From: Paenibacillus xylanexedens
GTDB taxonomy: Bacteria > Bacillota > Bacilli > Paenibacillales > Paenibacillaceae
Assembly: GCF_007676705.1 (NCBI RefSeq)
Contig: NZ_VEBF01000002.1
Location: 930,001 to 994,000, forward strand
DNA: 64,000 bases
Direction: 5' to 3'
Both the position numbers and the translations under genes were made by a program. Of this stretch, positions 63,316 to 64,000 are shown one piece after another; the first letter of the stretch is position 1, and each line of letters starts with the position of its first letter. The notes beneath the pieces are model-generated. The model was not told the DNA's origin. It saw only the letters and a list, made by a program, of their open reading frames with translations, and made no database searches.

Positions 63316-64000
63316 TTATGCCGAAAACTTTGTACTTTTCGGTACGAAGCGGCCAGAACCCCCCATGCGACGGCGGTTACGACGACCACCCCACACGCTG
63401 CCTGCGCCCATAAGGAACGTTGGAATGCCTGCAGCAACAATACAGATCGCCCATTCACGCAAACCTAGAGGTACGGTTTTGAAGATCGGTTGCAGCGGCT
63501 CAACGTACATGACAATTAACATCAGTACAACCGATGAAATAACGGCAAGAACCAGATATTTGTTCTGTAGTGGATTCCGGTGGAAGATGGATCGTGAACT
63601 ACGGCAATCAAAGACATGAATAAGCTGCGCCAAAACGAGTGTAGCGAAAGCCACAGACTGTGCTTTGATCAGTTGACCCGGGTTATCCGGTGCAGCCTGA
63701 AGAGTGAGCCAGAACGCGCCGAGTGTACATAATCCAATCAATACACCCCGACTGACGATTTTCCAACCCAGTCTCCGCGCAAAAATATTCTCCTTGGCTC
63801 CACGGGGTTTGTGTTCCATCAAATCTTTCTCAGGCTGATCTACCCCCAGCGCCATTGCAGGCAACCCATCTGTCACCAAGTTAACCCACAGAATCTGAAT
63901 AGGCACGAGGGGTAGCGGCAGGCCCATCATCATCGCAAAGAACATAGTCAAAATCTCGCCCACGTTCGATGCCAGCAAATAACGGATAAACTTGCGAATG
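63316..64000 (-). CDS. cation-translocating P-type ATPase, C-terminal part (truncated by the window edge)
   Basis: The last 227 residues of a P2-type, calcium-like ATPase: IRKFIRYLLASNVGEILTMF, PLVPIQILWVNLVTDGLPAMALG (helices M5-M6 with the ion-site Asn and Asp), then M7-M10 (FWLTLQAAP, FATLVLAQLIHVFDCRS, YLVLAVISSVVLMLIVMYV, EWAICIVAAGIPTFL) and a basic tail. The catalytic DKTG part lies beyond the window. Confidence 0.93.
   Translation of the reverse strand, partial: IRKFIRYLLASNVGEILTMFFAMMMGLPLPLVPIQILWVNLVTDGLPAMALGVDQPEKDLMEHKPRGAKENIFARRLGWKIVSRGVLIGLCTLGAFWLTLQAAPDNPGQLIKAQSVAFATLVLAQLIHVFDCRSSRSIFHRNPLQNKYLVLAVISSVVLMLIVMYVEPLQPIFKTVPLGLREWAICIVAAGIPTFLMGAGSVWGGRRNRRRMGGSGRFVPKSTKFSA

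Overview
The window reads as a chromosomal segment of a Paenibacillus-like, spore-forming Gram-positive bacterium. The evidence is sporulation genes (spoVM, a spoVIF-like gene), a B. subtilis-like core order (priA-def-fmt-rsmB-rlmN-prpC-prkC-rsgA-rpe-spoVM/rpmB-fakA-recG), S-layer-homology anchoring, YesM/YesN regulators, frequent TTG starts and strong AGGAGG ribosome sites. I see no rRNA, tRNA, prophage or CRISPR array.

Left part (1-38 kb, accessory). (a) 1-7.6 kb: a truncated unknown gene, an MFS transporter like NiaP/YceI, a CUT1 sugar-type ABC importer (binding lipoprotein plus two permeases, no ATPase), an SsuD-like flavin monooxygenase and a divergent AraC regulator. (b) 7.8-16.2 kb: six minus-strand genes that look like a synthase-dependent exopolysaccharide system. 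They are a membrane-anchored glycosidase-like protein, a membrane HEAT-repeat protein, a processive GT2 synthase, a response regulator with a degenerate receiver, a UDP-HexNAc-type 6-dehydrogenase and a second anchored TIM-barrel-like protein. (c) 16.9-18.7 kb: a LexA-box-controlled UvrX-type Y-family polymerase, broken by an apparent 2-nt deletion, with its YolD-like partner. (d) 18.9-25 kb: glutaminase, a GNAT enzyme, and a LytS/LytTR pair followed by an OFA-family transporter; three direct repeats spaced exactly 21 bp precede the transporter. (e) 25.1-37.9 kb: a glycan-use locus with a GH78-like enzyme, a second CUT1 importer, YesM/YesN regulators and a 1485-residue secreted GH3 enzyme with SLH domains under a perfect cre box.

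Right part (38.5-64 kb, core). On the minus strand except rpmB: spoVIF-like, recG, degV-like, fakA, (rpmB +), spoVM, a small membrane protein, rpe, rsgA, prkC, prpC, rlmN, rsmB, fmt, def, priA, coaBC, rpoZ, gmk, remA, a YicC-family gene, a YitJ-type bifunctional Met-synthesis enzyme, dapF and the 3' end of a Ca-type P-ATPase.

The most unusual items are the exopolysaccharide operon with its pseudo-receiver, a dispersed family of four palindromic repeats with TTTACAC/GTGTAAA ends, and the 21-bp LytTR-type operator array. Function calls are from reading motifs and recalled families; no database search was run.
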